A stretch of DNA of 64,000 nt from Tanypteryx hageni (taxonomy: Eukaryota > Arthropoda > Insecta > Odonata > Petaluridae), in the NCBI GenBank assembly GCA_028673005.1, contig CM054118.1:61747401-61811400 (forward strand). The letters are read 5' to 3'. The position numbers were made by a program, and so were the translations under genes. Positions within the stretch are counted from its first letter, which is position 1, and every line of letters begins with the position of its first letter. The notes under the pieces were generated by a model. That model was not told the origin of the DNA. It searched no databases and was given only the letters and a program-made list of their open reading frames with translations. Shown here one piece after another: positions 47,661 through 60,630 of this stretch.

Positions 47661-50103
47661 AATCGAAATATGAAAAATACTCCTCTCGCGTATACTGTTA
47701 AACCAGTGTCTATAAAAGTGCTGGATCGCGAGGCTCATGAGGAAAATGTGAGCACACAAAGCATAACCTGGTTAAGTGTAGCGAAAATGGCCGGGAACGC
47801 GATTCTTCCATTATATAAGTGCCAATCTTTTAATGTATTGCGAGATTATGAAAACTCAAATCAGGATGTTTTTTCCTCGTCTTGCCTTCCCTTCAACTAG
47901 GTCGCGAGACACCTCGAACGAAAAGCCTGCAACAAAACCAGCTGCACATTTCAGTCAGTCTCCATCCTTATTGGTATGCACCATTTTGCTCCATTTCTCA
48001 AAATTTGGACAGTTACAGGAGTTAACCGGATCATCTGCATTTCGCATAGATAATGCGTTTTTATTTACTTTTTCCATTGTGTTTTTATTATTGGTTTAAA
48101 AATTAAATCCATGCCATAGCTATTGCGATTGTAAAAAAGTTCTAAATTCCAATGGAAAATGTGGTTATATTTTTAAAATATTGAATCAGGAATGAGTGGA
48201 ATAAATATAGTTTATGTGGTTTATGTTATCATGTTATTTTTCTAATTTCTAATTGTCATATTGCAGTATAAGAAAAGTTAAATTGAATATTTTGATGATT
48301 TTTACTGATCACACTTTCACAACTGGACTATTTGCAACTAATGCTATGGTCACGGTACCAAATACTGAATGTATAAACTCCAGTGTGTTTTTTTAATTAG
48401 GCCATTCTTAAATATCCTTCAGTTAAAGTTCCTTATTAAACATTGGAACAAGCAAAACTCCGATTTTACCAATTCAATTATCAAATACAATTCATGAAAT
48501 TTCAATTCATAGGATGATGTTGTGTACTGAAGTCATATAGAATAATATATTGCATGCATTTTTGGTGTTCGGAGGTGTATCTGGCATCGTCATTAAAATA
48601 TCGAGACAATAAAATTGTATATCGTTGAAAGTGTTGAACCATATCCAAAATGCTACATAAAAGAATAAATAGATTAAACCAAGCGGTTAGTAATTAATAA
48701 TATTTTAGTTTTGATCGGAAAATTTGCGATGGAAAGCCCTCGGATGTCAAATCTGAATCTGAAAAATTGCCAAACGGGTACAAAGTGATCCCAGAGTTTC
48801 GAGTTACAGATTAATTCCTTCAAAAGAGGATTTTCTCGCAAACAATTTATATTTACATTCCACTCTCACATTCGACGCTTCACTCATCTGAATCTAACGC
48901 CCATAGTAAAGGAAAAAGACGCAAATGAATATCCCTCCCAAGAGATAATACCGAAATAAAAACACGTCCTTCGATCCGAGAAGAAACCCATTCGCAGCAG
49001 TCGTGAGGGGAAAAAAGGAGAAGACAGAGACAAAAAATAAAGGGGCGAGAGAAGTGGATCCCCGTCGATTCTCCAGGAATTCCTTTCCCGCCGTAATAAT
49101 TAGCCTCCATATATCCACCTTTCATTTCTCTCGAGCATCCACACATATCTCCCATATCCACCTCCGCACCTTTTGTCCTCCCGAAACAGAGGGAGTGAGA
49201 GAGAGAGAGAAATGGAGTGAGACGGAGAGACGGACCATTACAATTCATTTCATCTCGGGCCTCTTCACCCCCTCCCTTCCTTAACTCCCTTCCTTCCTTC
49301 GCCCCACCCCCGGTCTCTCGCCCACTCCTATATTTCCGAAACCGGCCTTTCCACGGGAGGGACTTGCGACAAAAGGATTCGCCCCCAGAACAATATATTC
49401 CCCTTCTTCGTAGCCTCATGACGGTCCGAAGCAAGCTCTGGGTCATGAGGCAAAGAAAGGCGGAGGAATTGAGTGAGAGTGGGGGCGTTGGGTCGGTTGC
49501 CACGGGTAACCGGGAAGAAAGAAGGAAGAAGAAAATAATGAATTGTGGGAGAAGGACGGACATATCTTATATATGGAAAAAGAGTGAGGGAGAGAGCCGA
49601 GGGTTGGGATGGTTAATGAGCGGTAGTTATGGATGAGGGCTAAAAAAATGGAAGGAAGGAGGTGCATATCTGTACGCGATACGGGATGGAGATAAACGGT
49701 AGCTCGGCAATTATAATTTTTTTCCGAATCGGTCATTAATTATTCGAAAATTTATTCAGACTCTTAAAGGGAAGAATAATTCAGAACCCGGGAGATTGAG
49801 GAATCTAAAAAGAGGCCCGAGAATGGATCGGGTGAGGGTCTCCATCCGGTTGTTCCCGAACGATTTCTCGTCCAACGCATAAAATATTTCTTGCTCTCTA
49901 TGATGAAAAAACTCATCTTCGCCGCGATTGCGTGCGGACGATATATTGACGCGCGCGTAATGGCGGAAGGAAAAAAATCGGTGAAGCATACATGTGACAG
50001 ACATTCTCATATCCTTACGCTTATGTGTCAAAAATGGAAAAATTATGTATGTACTTGTCTTATGTATCCTCAATAGGCATAATAAGGTTATTAAAAAGCA
50101 CTC
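47661..50103. other. AT-rich, then GC/R-Y-rich DNA, no supported gene
   Basis: 47661-48800 is AT-rich. 48880-49760 is GC-richer with frames on both strands of low-complexity flavour and no domain. The plus frame at 47601-47900 is unrecognised. Confidence 0.45.
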
Positions 50104-50177
50104 GCATTTTGGCTGCAAGGCAGCCGTCTACTTTCTGTGAATCGCTGTTGAAGACGGCGGCTATGTAACCGAAATGC
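50104..50177 (+). repeat. Imperfect hairpin with hammerhead-like core
   Basis: Outer arms gcattttgg (50104) and ccgaaatgc (50169-50177) and inner arms agccgtct and agacggcggct form a nested stem. Within it, CTGTTGA (50145-50151), a short ggctatgtaacc stem and GAAAT (50171-50175) follow the CTGATGA-stem-GAAA layout with one substitution. This resembles Penelope-like element termini. It is degenerate. Confidence 0.35.
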
Positions 50178-52425
50178 GCATATTGCCTATTGGCGATGCC
50201 TAAGGCAAGTACTTAATATTTCAATTTTTGATACTTGAGCGCTTATTCTGGAATTCATTTTCAGCCATGAGGCTGACCCGATATTTCTCTAGTGAAATTT
50301 ACGCTTCTAAAGAATGTCATTATTTTAATATGTATTTTCTCGCAGAAATTGTTTTCTATCTTTTAGCAACAATACGGTCACCTAATGAGTCGATGACAGG
50401 CAGGAGTGGTAGAGGGAAGGTGACGGCTTTTGATCACGAGGCTCGTCGCATCGCGTCGGAAGATTAGGGAGAGCTTGGCGGTTGCTTGGCGTACAAATCT
50501 GTGTGTTATTATGTCACAGTTTAGTACGATTGAACTACTTGGCTTGCATAGCATTATTCATGATATGAATGTCCTCATCTGTATGAAGTTTAACACAGAG
50601 AAATATGACGGAGGTTAAATAAATAAATAAATAGCAGTTACCTTGAGACGATTTCGAGCAATATCCGTCGCAGTAAAAACAAAGAGATTTACGTATTCTC
50701 CAGGAGTTCTTTATAACGATATTGTTTTATTCCGGCGAGATCGAGCGCTCAAATAAGAACCCTTAAAAGACCGAAACCACTCGATAGCAATCGGTCTCTT
50801 CGGTTATTCTTGTTAACTCGAGATTGGATGGATATAAAGTGCGTGGTGAATATGAAAGGTGCAGCGAGTGAAACGAGATTAGCGAGGAGATTGTTGACGC
50901 GAGAGATGGATCTGGGAGGTGGAGGGGATAGAGGAGGAAGGGATGGAGGGAGGGAAGGAGAGAGATATGAGAGGGAGAGAGGGAATGAGTCTGAAGGTTT
51001 GATGGGAAGGAACACCTGCCCGTCTCACGGAACCTCATTCAGCGAAATCCACTTTCCTTCTCTCCACCTTTTATTTTTCGTGCTTCTCTATTTATCCTCT
51101 GTCCCGTCTCCCCCCCCCCCCTCCTCATCTTCCCCTCCTCCATCACTCTCTTCCTTTGTCTCTCTCCCCTCTTCTTTATATCTCTCTAGCCCTCTCCTCC
51201 CCGTCTTACTCCTACCCTTTTCCCTACCAACTAAGAAGAAACCAATTTTCGAAGGAGCATTCGTCATGTTTTTGGTAGATTCCTTTTTTTGCCGAAGTAC
51301 TTTGCTGTGCGTTCTTCTATGTGTCTTTGCTTAATTCTATCACGCGCCGTTTTCTTATCTGGTCGTGGAAGATCCCGGTTTTTATTCCAGTGATAAATTC
51401 ATTTATCTAATGATCGTTATATTTCGGTTAACCGCCTGTTATGGATCATTTGTTGGAATGTAGTAAATAATTAAGATTGACTGTTATTTGCTCCGGTGTT
51501 TTTATATACATTATAATATAACTATACTATGACCGTCAAAAATGACGGGACATCAAATTTAACGTAATTTCTATTTTTTGCTTGTTTTTAAATAGAAAGA
51601 CAAATATTTCTGGCAAAATAAAAGATTTTATTAAAATAAAAATTAACTTAAATAACCGTATTTACAAATCCTCTTCGTGCGAAATTTCTCCCATTTTTTC
51701 TCTCACTCTTTCCCTTCACCTTTCCCTCCCTCTCATCCTCCCTCTTTCACTCCCTCTCTGCCTCCTTCCCTCTCTCCAGAATGAAAATGACACAAACAAA
51801 GCAAATTATATATTTAGACACTAATTATTATGATACTTTCTGTATTATTATTGTTAGTATCTTCTCCAGGATATTGCGCGCCGTGTCGACCGCCCCACGG
51901 CAAACGCTACTGGGGGCCACACGTTTCAACATGGAGACAACGTAAGCCTACTTTAATTTTTCAGTAAATTAAGAAATAAGATTTCATAGTGTATGTGGCG
52001 CAACACTGATAGCAATCGCCGTTATTTTTCAATTGTAAAAACTTATTTTTAAGCGTACACAAATTTGTCTGGGTCTTTCACTTACTTCTCACATCTCTGA
52101 TTGTTAGATTGTTACAATTATTATTTGCGAACTACCGTATTGTGACTTTGAGTGACGAAATATGTTGACGTATTCATTCAATAATTTTCGTTGCTTTTCC
52201 CAATAATATTCTAGATTGGTCCAATGCGAAAAACATTTGTAGGCGATTAACAAACTGAACCGTCAATGCGAAAGGGTGCAATTCAGTTGTCATCGATCCA
52301 TATTTTCAACGAGGCAACTTCATTCGTAGTAATTATTTTGCGACTGGTCAAACGAAACTTTGGCAAAATATAGATCGGCGTTCGAAATTCTGTGTTGTTT
52401 GACACTGTATATGTTGTAGGATTTA
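50178..52425. other. Mixed DNA with R/Y tracts, no supported gene
   Basis: 50890-50990 is purine-rich; 51045-51230 and 51690-51780 are pyrimidine-rich, including a run of ten or so C near 51111. The 174-codon frame at 50810-51334 spans the purine-to-pyrimidine switch and is not convincing. Confidence 0.5.
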
Positions 52426-52427
52426 AA

Positions 52428-52500
52428 AGGCGGCAGCGGTAGCATGGCATTATCACCCAACTAAAGGGTTTGAATCGTCATCTCGTGATATATTTTAAGC
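52428..52500 (+). repeat. Possible tRNA-like SINE fragment
   Basis: A-box-like gcggtagcatggcatta is followed by B-box-like gggtttgaatcg at about 35 bases' spacing. No acceptor pairing; weak. Confidence 0.3.
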
Positions 52501-54103
52501 AGTAACTCAAAATTATCGAAAATGCATTGCAAAATATTAGCAGTACATCGCAGCAACCACGTAAAATACCAAATGATCGATGTCTAGTGGGAATATTTTT
52601 GCCAAAAAAGAAATTTTCCGAAATCGACGATCATTAATCAGTCGACCAAATATCCTTTCTTCGAATCCATGAACCACCGCCTCCTCAATCCATTCGTAAT
52701 CCCCCCTTCCCTTCCTCCTCACCTCAGCCTGACTTCCCACCCCCTCTTCTCCCTCCGCGTTGCCATTGCGAGAGATATTACGACCCACCCTCCCTTCTTC
52801 CAAATCCCTTCTGCTTCTTCTCACTCCTCGAGTGGCGTTCTTGACGCACAAGCGGGGTAGATATGGGACAGATTAGGTACCACTTCACGGTCATATCCGC
52901 GGGTAATGACGGGCGATCAATCAATCCAATCACGGACGACCGAAACAAATGACTCATCTTCGACGTTTAAAATGATCCACCTTGGGTCAAGGTTTTTTTC
53001 TCTCTCACTCCCTCTTTCTCCTCTCCCTCTCTCTCTCTCCACGTTCCTTATTTCCATTTCAGTTACTCGTTCGTAAAAAAACGTGCGGGGAAGGAGGCAG
53101 AGCGGAATGACTTCTTATTTGGGAGGCGGAAGAGGAGCGGGAAAGAAAGAGGGGTAGGGATAGAGTAGTGGGTAGGCAAGGGTATGGAGAGGAGAGGAAT
53201 ATGGAGAGGGGGAAAGGAGGGGAGGTAGAAAGGGGGTGTGGAAAGGGGAGGGGATGGAAGAGACGAGGGAAAGAGGGAGGGATGAGGGTTTGGGTGGCGT
53301 CTATGCGGTTCCAAATCATCAATCTCTCCCATTCTCTCCTCTCTTTCTCTCTCTCTGGCATTCTCGAAGGTGTGTTACCGCTGTGAAGGATGAAGCGATC
53401 CGAAATTACGTCGGAGGAATTCATTATTTGAGACACGGTAATGCTTATGGGAAACTCAGTTAATTGATTTATCTCGAGGAGCATTTTTTTATTATTCGAT
53501 CGTGTCACGGCTTCAAACGTCTGTTGGCGCGCGGAATCGCCGTGTTTTGTTTTTTCTCTCTCTCTTTCTCTCCCTTCTTCCTCGACGTTGCTAAGAGAGG
53601 ACCGGGTCCATTTTTCATCGGGATCGCGAAATTAAAAGAAATTGAGGGATTACTACTCCCAACGTTTATTGACAGATGCGTTTGAGTTCGATTTAAAATA
53701 CCCGAATAATCAGAAACAAACGTGCAGCTAAAGAGAGGGGTTGAAAAGGTTATTCGTGCCAAAGGAATCCAAGATTATCCTCTTGTCTAGGGCTTTGAGG
53801 TTACTTGATAGCATTACTCGAAGCTGAAAATGCTGATCAATTGATATTTGCGTCTCGTCCTTTACATCGTGCCATCCATAAAGGTGAATCTAACACAGAC
53901 TATGATGTGTTTTAATTTAATCAAACTCAAATGCCAATCTAGTCTTTCGGGAGGAATATGCTACAGTGGAAAATTTTTAAGGTTTTATGTGTCTGTGTTG
54001 AGAAATAAAACTTAAGCATCCTTATTAACTTAAGCTCTTGGCGATTGCTGGTGAAATTGAAGAAAAACTTCTGGTACGCAAATCAAATGTACGAATGATA
54101 TTA
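52501..54103. other. R/Y-rich and AT-rich DNA, no supported gene
   Basis: Pyrimidine tracts lie at 52655-52835 and 52990-53045, and a purine tract at 53085-53295. Long frames in this interval are compositional. Confidence 0.5.
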
Positions 54104-54204
54104 CAGGGTGTCAAAAAAGACATTGTGTACTAGAATTAAATTATTGATTGTTATTACATATTTTACATGCGAACCAAGTGCGCAGAGTCTTCCTGGGCAC
54201 CCTG
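54104..54204. mobile_element. About 100-bp mini-element with mariner-like ends
   Basis: The left end cagggtgtcaaaaaagacat and the right end (reverse complement cagggtgcccaggaagactc) form TIRs, with TA just before the left end. The terminus resembles the cagggtgttcaaaaagtc end of the mariner-type element at 58683. Too short to encode anything. Confidence 0.5.
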
Positions 54205-55800
54205 CATAAAATGTTCATTCAAAAATATTGTAAACGATTCAATATGTAATACCAAAGAGTTTTCTATATGGAAACAAATAGTTAAAAATACTTTCTACCC
54301 AAAGTATTTGCATCACAATTTAGGCCTTAGGTGATTTCGACGCTAGCTAGATATACTTAATGTAAACAAATTCAAGTTTATATAAACGACTTGTTCAGTT
54401 TTGACTTTATCTATTCAAGGGAACAAAAGCTTTCAAATATTACGATGAGCTTAGAAAAGTCATAAATAATATTTCATCGTGAAAGCATTCATCTCTTAAG
54501 GTCAGTTCTCGTAATCACTTAACGCCAAAAATACTTTACAACAAAATTGGATGCATATTACAATGGTTATTATTCGCTCTTCTACATCATTTTTGATTCG
54601 GGACCCATCAAAGCATTTTACACGTTTAAAGCATCATGCTACTTGATGAATGAAGCTAGACACATATCTAAGTAAAAAGATATGAACATTTAAAGTTGGT
54701 CCGGGTCGATTCGAGTATTCGAGGGTTAAATTTGTCAACGCCGCCATAAGATAAAGTGGAGTAAACCGAACAATTGCACCCAGCAATACCATCCTTCGAT
54801 AAATTCCTCACGCCAAATAAAGATAAAATAACCCCATCCGTCGCACCTGCGCCGAATTCCGAATCCCTAACCAAACAGAGGTAATTCCAGCAATCTTAAA
54901 GATTGAATGTTTATTGGCTCGTTCTATATATTGAAAGGAAAAGGAGAGCAAAGCGAGGAGCGTCGGTCCGAAGAGGGAGTGTGAGAGGCCTCTGTAATAA
55001 ATAATAAAGGAAGAAGAAAGGATTGGGTGGGGTTGGGTCGGGAGCGGCGGAGAAGATAGAGACGGGAGAGCCGTAGATAGAGGAAGAGAGAGAAAGAGAG
55101 AGAAAAAAGGGAGAGAGAGTGAGAGAAAGAGGAGGGAGAGAAGAGATTGGGGAGAGGCGAAGGGGCGGGGGCCGGTGTAGATGGGGTTAAAAATAATGAT
55201 GGCGTTGGCCCAATGGCAGAAGACTCTCATCATGGCTGCTCCTACATTAGGAAGGAGTCGGAGAGTGGGAGGGGGAATAAGGAAAGAAGGATGGAAGGTG
55301 GAGGGAGGGAGGGGGGGAGAGAGAGAAATGGGTGGACGGAGTGGGCAGAAATCCCCCGCAGAGAAGTTGCGTGCGTGTCTGCACCCACGTAGTGTCGTTT
55401 CTTTTTGTTTTCCTCCGTCATTTTTTTCGTTTTGTCTGCCACCTATTCCACCCTGTCGGACGGGATGAGGAGGGAGAAAGAGAGAGAGAGAAAGAGAAGA
55501 GAGAGAGAAAGAAGGGACGAGGGAATGAGGTTTGTGTGTGCATAAGGAAAATAAAGTCGGCGCGATGATTCCAGAACGGCACTTTTTGCTTCCATAAAAC
55601 AAGTGAGGCGAAATCACGCGCTTGAATGGATTTTATTTATTTTTAACCTTAAGCTACTTTACGAATAGTTTTTTTCTCTTCGTCCATCCCTTGAAGTTTT
55701 GTCACGATAAGGATTCGGCGAATACGTACCTATTTTCCTTTTTTCCCCTCGTATTATTATTTTTTTCCGAAACGGGTCGGGAGAGAAATTGCGGCGTCGA
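54205..55800. other. AT-rich, then GA-rich DNA, no supported gene
   Basis: Purine-rich sequence lies at 54935-55180, 55240-55345 and 55450-55535. The 269-codon minus frame (54808-55617) is Ser/Leu/Pro-rich complement of these tracts. Confidence 0.5.
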
Positions 55801-55814
55801 GTGGGAAGGGGTCA

Positions 55815-55910
55815 GGTCAACGCGTCCTAGACCTCGGCAAGGCTCGAACTCACGACCTCGAGACAGGAGGAGTGATAAGGCTTTTCGAGACGTAAGGCGA
55901 TATAGCTGAG
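55815..55910 (-). repeat. tRNA-like SINE fragment
   Basis: On the minus strand cgtgagttcgagcc (55841-55854) is a good B box preceded by ctgtctcgagg. A matching A box was not found. Confidence 0.35.
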
Positions 55911-57660
55911 ATCGTGAAACCCACGGCTATCCATTAGACCTAAATGGGAGTTTTTATTTTACGAATTTTTTTGTCCAGTTCTCGAGTCCACCGTGCAAGA
56001 GTCGGATAAAACCTTGGAGTTAAAGAGGCCAATTTGTGGAAACACGCTCCCGGGATTTGAGACATAAAATATTGAGAGAAATAAGGACAGTAGGAAATTG
56101 CTTATCTTAGCACCGTTTGAATTTTTTCAAAATGAAAACATGAAATGGCCGCGGTAAATTGAGGAAACGATGTTTTATGAACATAACTCACCCTAAAATG
56201 ATAAATAGAATACGGCTGTTTTTGTTTTTTATAAGCAGTACTTTGTTTTCCAATAACGGCAATTCCTTGTTACGTTTAATCAGTAGAGGATTTGGAAATT
56301 TACCACCTCTAGGCCAACTTATTTTTCCGCCTCCTTTTAGTCACTTTTTTCTAAATAAAATCTCTCATGAATATGGTTTTTCTGCACATCCGTCCGTCTG
56401 CGGATCATAATAGTTCAATTCAACAAAAGTCTGCGTAATAATATTTTTTTTATTCCCGCCCCGAAATCCTGTTTCTATTGCCGCTACGTAATCTCTCCGC
56501 CCCTCGGCCATTGCCTACTTTGACCTTGTTACAAATCTGCTACTGCAGATTAAGGGAAAAATATAGCACTCGCATAATGATCGGGAGTAAAGAGGAGATT
56601 CAATCTTATTTATCCAAATTTGAACTCGAAATATATCATGACAACGAAACAATAAGAACTGAACGTCAATAAGAAAATATCCTATAATTTAACTGAGTTT
56701 AGAAATCATTTTACGAAATAAAGCGAGACTGGCCGATTAAAAATAAAATATGCGCGATAGCCCATCCAACTGGTCAAAAAATAGAATTTCCGGCGGAGAA
56801 ACATCTCTACGAATAAAAACGCCGGATTTACAGATGGTCACCCAAGATAAAAAAGAACGCCTCGCGATCAGCTCCTCAAAAAAGGATTCGAGAGGCGTCG
56901 GTGAAGACAGTTATGCACCGTTCGTCCGGGAAAGGAAGGGAAAAATGAAGGACAGGAAAACCATCGAGGGTGTACGTATTTTTCGAAAAAAATATTTCCG
57001 TTCTTGCGTATTAAAATATTCCGAATGGACAGAATGAAAAAGGGTTTGGTGCTTTAAAGCGAGGACGAAATTTAAAAACGTGTGGAAATATTTTACGATG
57101 AGATAACATTCACGAGGCTGATAAATTTTCAGACCGCAGTTTTTTGTTCGGTCGCAAGTGGGTGTAACTTAAAAAAAAATGAAAAGGAAATGGTAATTCT
57201 AAGATGGGGGAGGCTGGATGAGTGTGTCTTTTCTTTTTCTTTGATTTTTTTAAACGGTCGACGAAATATAGTTCGATGCCGTAAATTACTTCGACGGTTA
57301 TATCACTTTTGAATTGATTTCCAACAAATAAGAATCTTTTCGTAGTGATTTAAACTTGTCGCTAGGATATTAAAAAATTAACGAGCGTAAATGCTGGATA
57401 CGCTACGGAATTTTATTGCCAATATGTAGGGGAATGCTCGTTTTAAAGTCACTTCATAAAGAGTGTAGATGTAAGTAAATAACTATAACTTAAAAACAGT
57501 TGATGAACGGTATGGGGAGCCAATGAATAATTAATGAGTGCCATAAAAAGGCTTCGTATGAGAGGACATACGAAAGGTTGAAAACCTTTCCGCAGCGTCA
57601 TAACCAACTGAGTACATATATACTCAATCATGAAAGTGGATTTTCAATGCCATTTCCTAA
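55911..57660. other. Mixed DNA, no supported gene
   Basis: Short plus-strand frames (56159-56410, 56750-57037, 57082-57312) have no recognisable domain. Confidence 0.45.
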
Positions 57661-57664
57661 ATAA

Positions 57665-57960
57665 GAGGTTACGCCAGTTGCGGATTCAAAGGGCGGGGGC
57701 GATTTTTCCTCCTCTTGGATGTCCTCATTGCCCTCCACTGCATGCCTTCTTAAACCCATTCCACATAAAATTATTTGATTAAGAGCTGCATATTAGGTCC
57801 ATAGAGCAAGGGAAAGTGAGAATCTAACTGGGGTCGGGATTTTCAGATGAATGGGCCGTCGATAGTGCCGGTTTAAAGATGGTGGAGGGGCGGTTGGGGC
57901 GATCACCCTCTTCTTGAGAAGTTTCTGCATTCGCTCCGTAGTTAAAATATATTCACAAAA
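57665..57960. repeat. Direct repeats of a GC-rich element end
   Basis: ttgcggattcaaagggcggg (57676) and gccggtttaaagatggtgga (57869) open two similar same-strand segments, each followed by a gggcga-type block and a cctcttcttg/cctcctcttgg motif. They look like two copies of one repeat end; the family was not identified. Confidence 0.3.
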
Positions 57961-58071
57961 AAATGTAACCAATATTTTACGTTATTATCTAGACCAGTGT
58001 TTCAAGACTCTGAAAAAAATTGAGAATACCAAACCCATAGTGTTTAATATGCTTTAGGACTGCATCAAGAC

Positions 58072-58683
58072 CAGGTGGCAAAAATTTAAAAATAATACAC
58101 ATAAATACATGGGTTTCTATACAGTAGAAAACAAAACAGTTACATTTATTTACAATAAGTGTTGGAAATGTTGACCGCTAACTTGTAAGTACTTAAGCAC
58201 TTTTCAACACGTCAAATTTTATTGTCAAATACGTGTCGAATTTCATCCTGTGATATGGAAAAAATGATTTCGGTTACCGCTGTTTTCAGTTCGTCTATAA
58301 TTTTTGGGTTGTTTACGTAGACCATACCTTTTATCTTTCCCAATGAATAAAAATCAAGGGGCGTCAAATAGGGGCTTCGTGGTGGCCAAGAGGATCTTTC
58401 GATTACTCTATCCTGAAAGGCTTCTCTTAAAAGATTCGTGGTTTCATTCGAAGTGTGTGCGGTTGCATTTCATTTAGTAAATAACCGCGATCGAATTTCA
58501 CCATTTCTAAACACTTGTTCCACTAGAAATATTCTTTCCTCTAGAGACAACACCAGTTTTGCGGTTAAGATTATGTCAATAATACGCAACCGTCAGCCGT
58601 GCTGACTACCTCAAATTAAAAAAATTATTTTACCATTAAAAAAGCATTATTATCTACTGTATAGTGACTTTTTGAACACCCTG
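58072..58683 (-). mobile_element. Internally deleted mariner/Tc1-type element
   Basis: The right end, read on the minus strand, is cagggtgttcaaaaagtcac and is followed outside by TA (58684-58685). The left end near 58072 (caggtggcaaaaat) is a diverged version. It contains the joined N- and C-terminal remnants of the transposase annotated separately. At about 612 bp it is a deletion derivative. Confidence 0.75.
58150..58570 (-). pseudogene. Mariner/Tc1-type transposase remnant
   Basis: Minus strand. An N-terminal piece LSLEERIFLVEQVFRNG is followed after a few codons and a stop by NATAHTSNETTNLLREAF, then WPPRSPYLTPLDFYSLG and VYVNNPKIIDELKTAV, ending with FDNKI, stop, RVEKCLST. The N-terminal helix and the last part of the catalytic domain (the insect IS630/Tc1-mariner type with SPDLTPLDF) are recognisable. 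The first two catalytic aspartates are missing through the internal deletion. Confidence 0.85.
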
Positions 58684-59164
58684 TATAATAGTAGTTGTAT
58701 AATAACTGGAGTAAATGTGGAAAAAATGGAATAAAAATTGTCTTATTTCTCAAAATTTCATAAATTCTGTTTTCTTAATTGCAACTCTATTGGAGATTTA
58801 CCATTTAACAGTGAACATAATGGCTTAGCTTGTTTTGATAGTATGCGCTAATTTAAAGGGTACTGGGAAGCACGATTCGATATTTTGTACAGCTTTATTA
58901 ATTTGCTAATAATTAATATGTTTAATAGCAATGCGTCAATTCACGAGGTGCTTGCAAAACATTTTTTATAAAGGGATTAACGACATAAAAATACTATGCA
59001 AAGAGTTTGCGATGTGAGAAAGATTGGATACCACTGATTATTTATTTTTGTGATACTGTTTTCTCGAATAAATAGATAAAGGTTTTAGTCCCTATCAGTA
59101 GCACAACAAATTAATGTATTATTTTCAGAAAAAACAGGTCTTGAGAAAGATTCATAATTAAATA
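58684..59164. other. AT-rich DNA between two DNA transposons
   Basis: No feature beyond the flanking TA was supported. Confidence 0.5.
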
Positions 59165-59758
59165 CAGCAATGCCTCGCTTTACGCGACAGATAGGTCCCC
59201 GAAAACTTCGCGCTAAGCGAAATTCGTGCAAAACGGGGCCATTATGTCAATGAGGATAGGTTCCATGGACGCGAAAATTAAAGTGTAATATTAATAAAAA
59301 TACGCCGTTAACCTGAAAGTTTCTAGTCGGCTTCCATCCATCAACGCCAGAGGCAAATCTTTACATTTTTTCTTCATCGGTAATTTTCAAATGGTATAGA
59401 AAACCAAAAACTTCATTATATTCAGGAAAAATGTAAATTATTTTCTGTACGAATGAAATCCTAAAAAAATCAGCGAGGAAGTTTTATTCGGAAAGTCACC
59501 TCTCTTTAACAATAATAACGCCAAAATAACCGTCGATCGAGAGATAAAAACTGTGCCGTCCTCGGAATTCCTTGTATAGTGTCACATCGAGATCCTAAAT
59601 TTGGGATCCATAAACGATATTACTAACATCCACAAATCTGTAAAAAAAATGGAATTTCTAATTCATTTATGGTTAGGCCGCCCCAATAATCGGCCACCTA
59701 TGTTTTTTTAAACCTGCTAGGCGCTTAAACCAGGGTCGCGCAAAGCGAGGTATGCCTG
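59165..59758. mobile_element. Pogo/Tigger-like MITE with TA duplication
   Basis: The left end cagcaatgcctcgctttacg and the right end (reverse complement caggcatacctcgctttgcg) match at 20 of 24 terminal positions and are flanked by TA (59163-59164, 59759-59760). The cagg-catacctcg terminus is that of pogo/Tigger-type Tc1/mariner families. Non-coding, 594 bp. Confidence 0.88.
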
Positions 59759-59760
59759 TA

Positions 59761-60428
59761 TGCCTATTGTTTTATTAATAGAATGCATTACCAGTAAAAC
59801 AATTTCCATTACACGCCATTATTTATATAGAGACAGGTTTCATTTTATATTGTGTAATCAGTAAATAAGTTCTAGTTTGAGCGAAAATTGTTCGCTTCCA
59901 CTTTGTAGCAATCACTTCGATTTCATATCGTTTTCGTATTTTTGCTCACCCTCTGCCACCTAACCCTTGAGTAATTCCACGGAAATATTGTCGCTTTCAA
60001 CTTCGAGACCGCTTCACGAAACGGAACGTCCAATTAAAACCACTCACGGGGCTCATTTAGATGCTCCTTGTATGCTCTCATCCTCATCAGAAGGGGCTAG
60101 TTATATTTTTTCCGCTTAGTTACTCAATTACGTTACGGTCCGACTCTGCTAACCTGAGCCAATATTTGTAGCCTACCGCATAAAAAACCAGTGTCAAATA
60201 TAAAAACTCTTATGTGGCTACCACATGACTTTCTTCATACCTGTCATATTTCTAAAAATTCCAAATAGATTACATAATAATAAATATTTTAAGAAACTGC
60301 GAGAAAACTTTAGACTACAAAGAACAGAAATAAACTCAAACCATAGCCTTCTAATATTGGATATAGCCAGAAAGCTCTAATAATTAAGAAAATGAAAAGG
60401 AGCGTTACTAAGGCGTAACTAAGCGTCA
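59761..60428. other. AT-rich DNA, no supported gene
   Basis: No feature was seen; the ctaagcgtca at 60419-60428 is the left target duplication of the next element. Confidence 0.5.
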
Positions 60429-60630
60429 ATTATCAATAATGAGGTCAGGCTCAACCCTGTGGAATTTACTCATCGAGAAAAAGAAAGAACTTAGTCACTT
60501 CCACAAATTTATTTTGCACGACCGGTTTATGTAACGATTTTTATATTTTATCACCTGATGATGCTACGATTGTAGTGAAACCGGTCGTGCAAAATAAACT
60601 TGTGGAAGTGACTAAGTTTTTTCTTTTTCT
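60429..60630 (+). mobile_element. Snap-back insertion with hammerhead-like core
   Basis: Flanked by ctaagcgtca at 60419-60428 and 60631-60640 (perfect 10 bp), so this is an insertion of about 202 bp. It contains inverted arms of 54 nt (60475-60528 and 60578-60631; 52 of 54 paired; the last base overlaps the right duplication) around a 49-nt loop. In the loop CTGATGA (60555-60561) is followed by a GCTAC-GATT-GTAGT stem (60563-60576) and GAAAC (60577-60581): the hammerhead catalytic core with one extra U before stem II. The long arm is stem III. Stem I is weak, so self-cleavage is uncertain. Resembles Penelope-like element or retrozyme-type termini. Confidence 0.7.

Noticed and set aside
54808..55617. 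269-codon minus frame
   Set aside because: Complement of GA-rich tracts; no recognisable domain and overlapping frames in other phases.
57995..59036. Possible hAT element enclosing the mariner remnant (cagtgtttcaagactctg ... ggataccactg)
   Set aside because: Terminal similarity is weak and the flanking 8-mers (atctagac, attattta) do not match.
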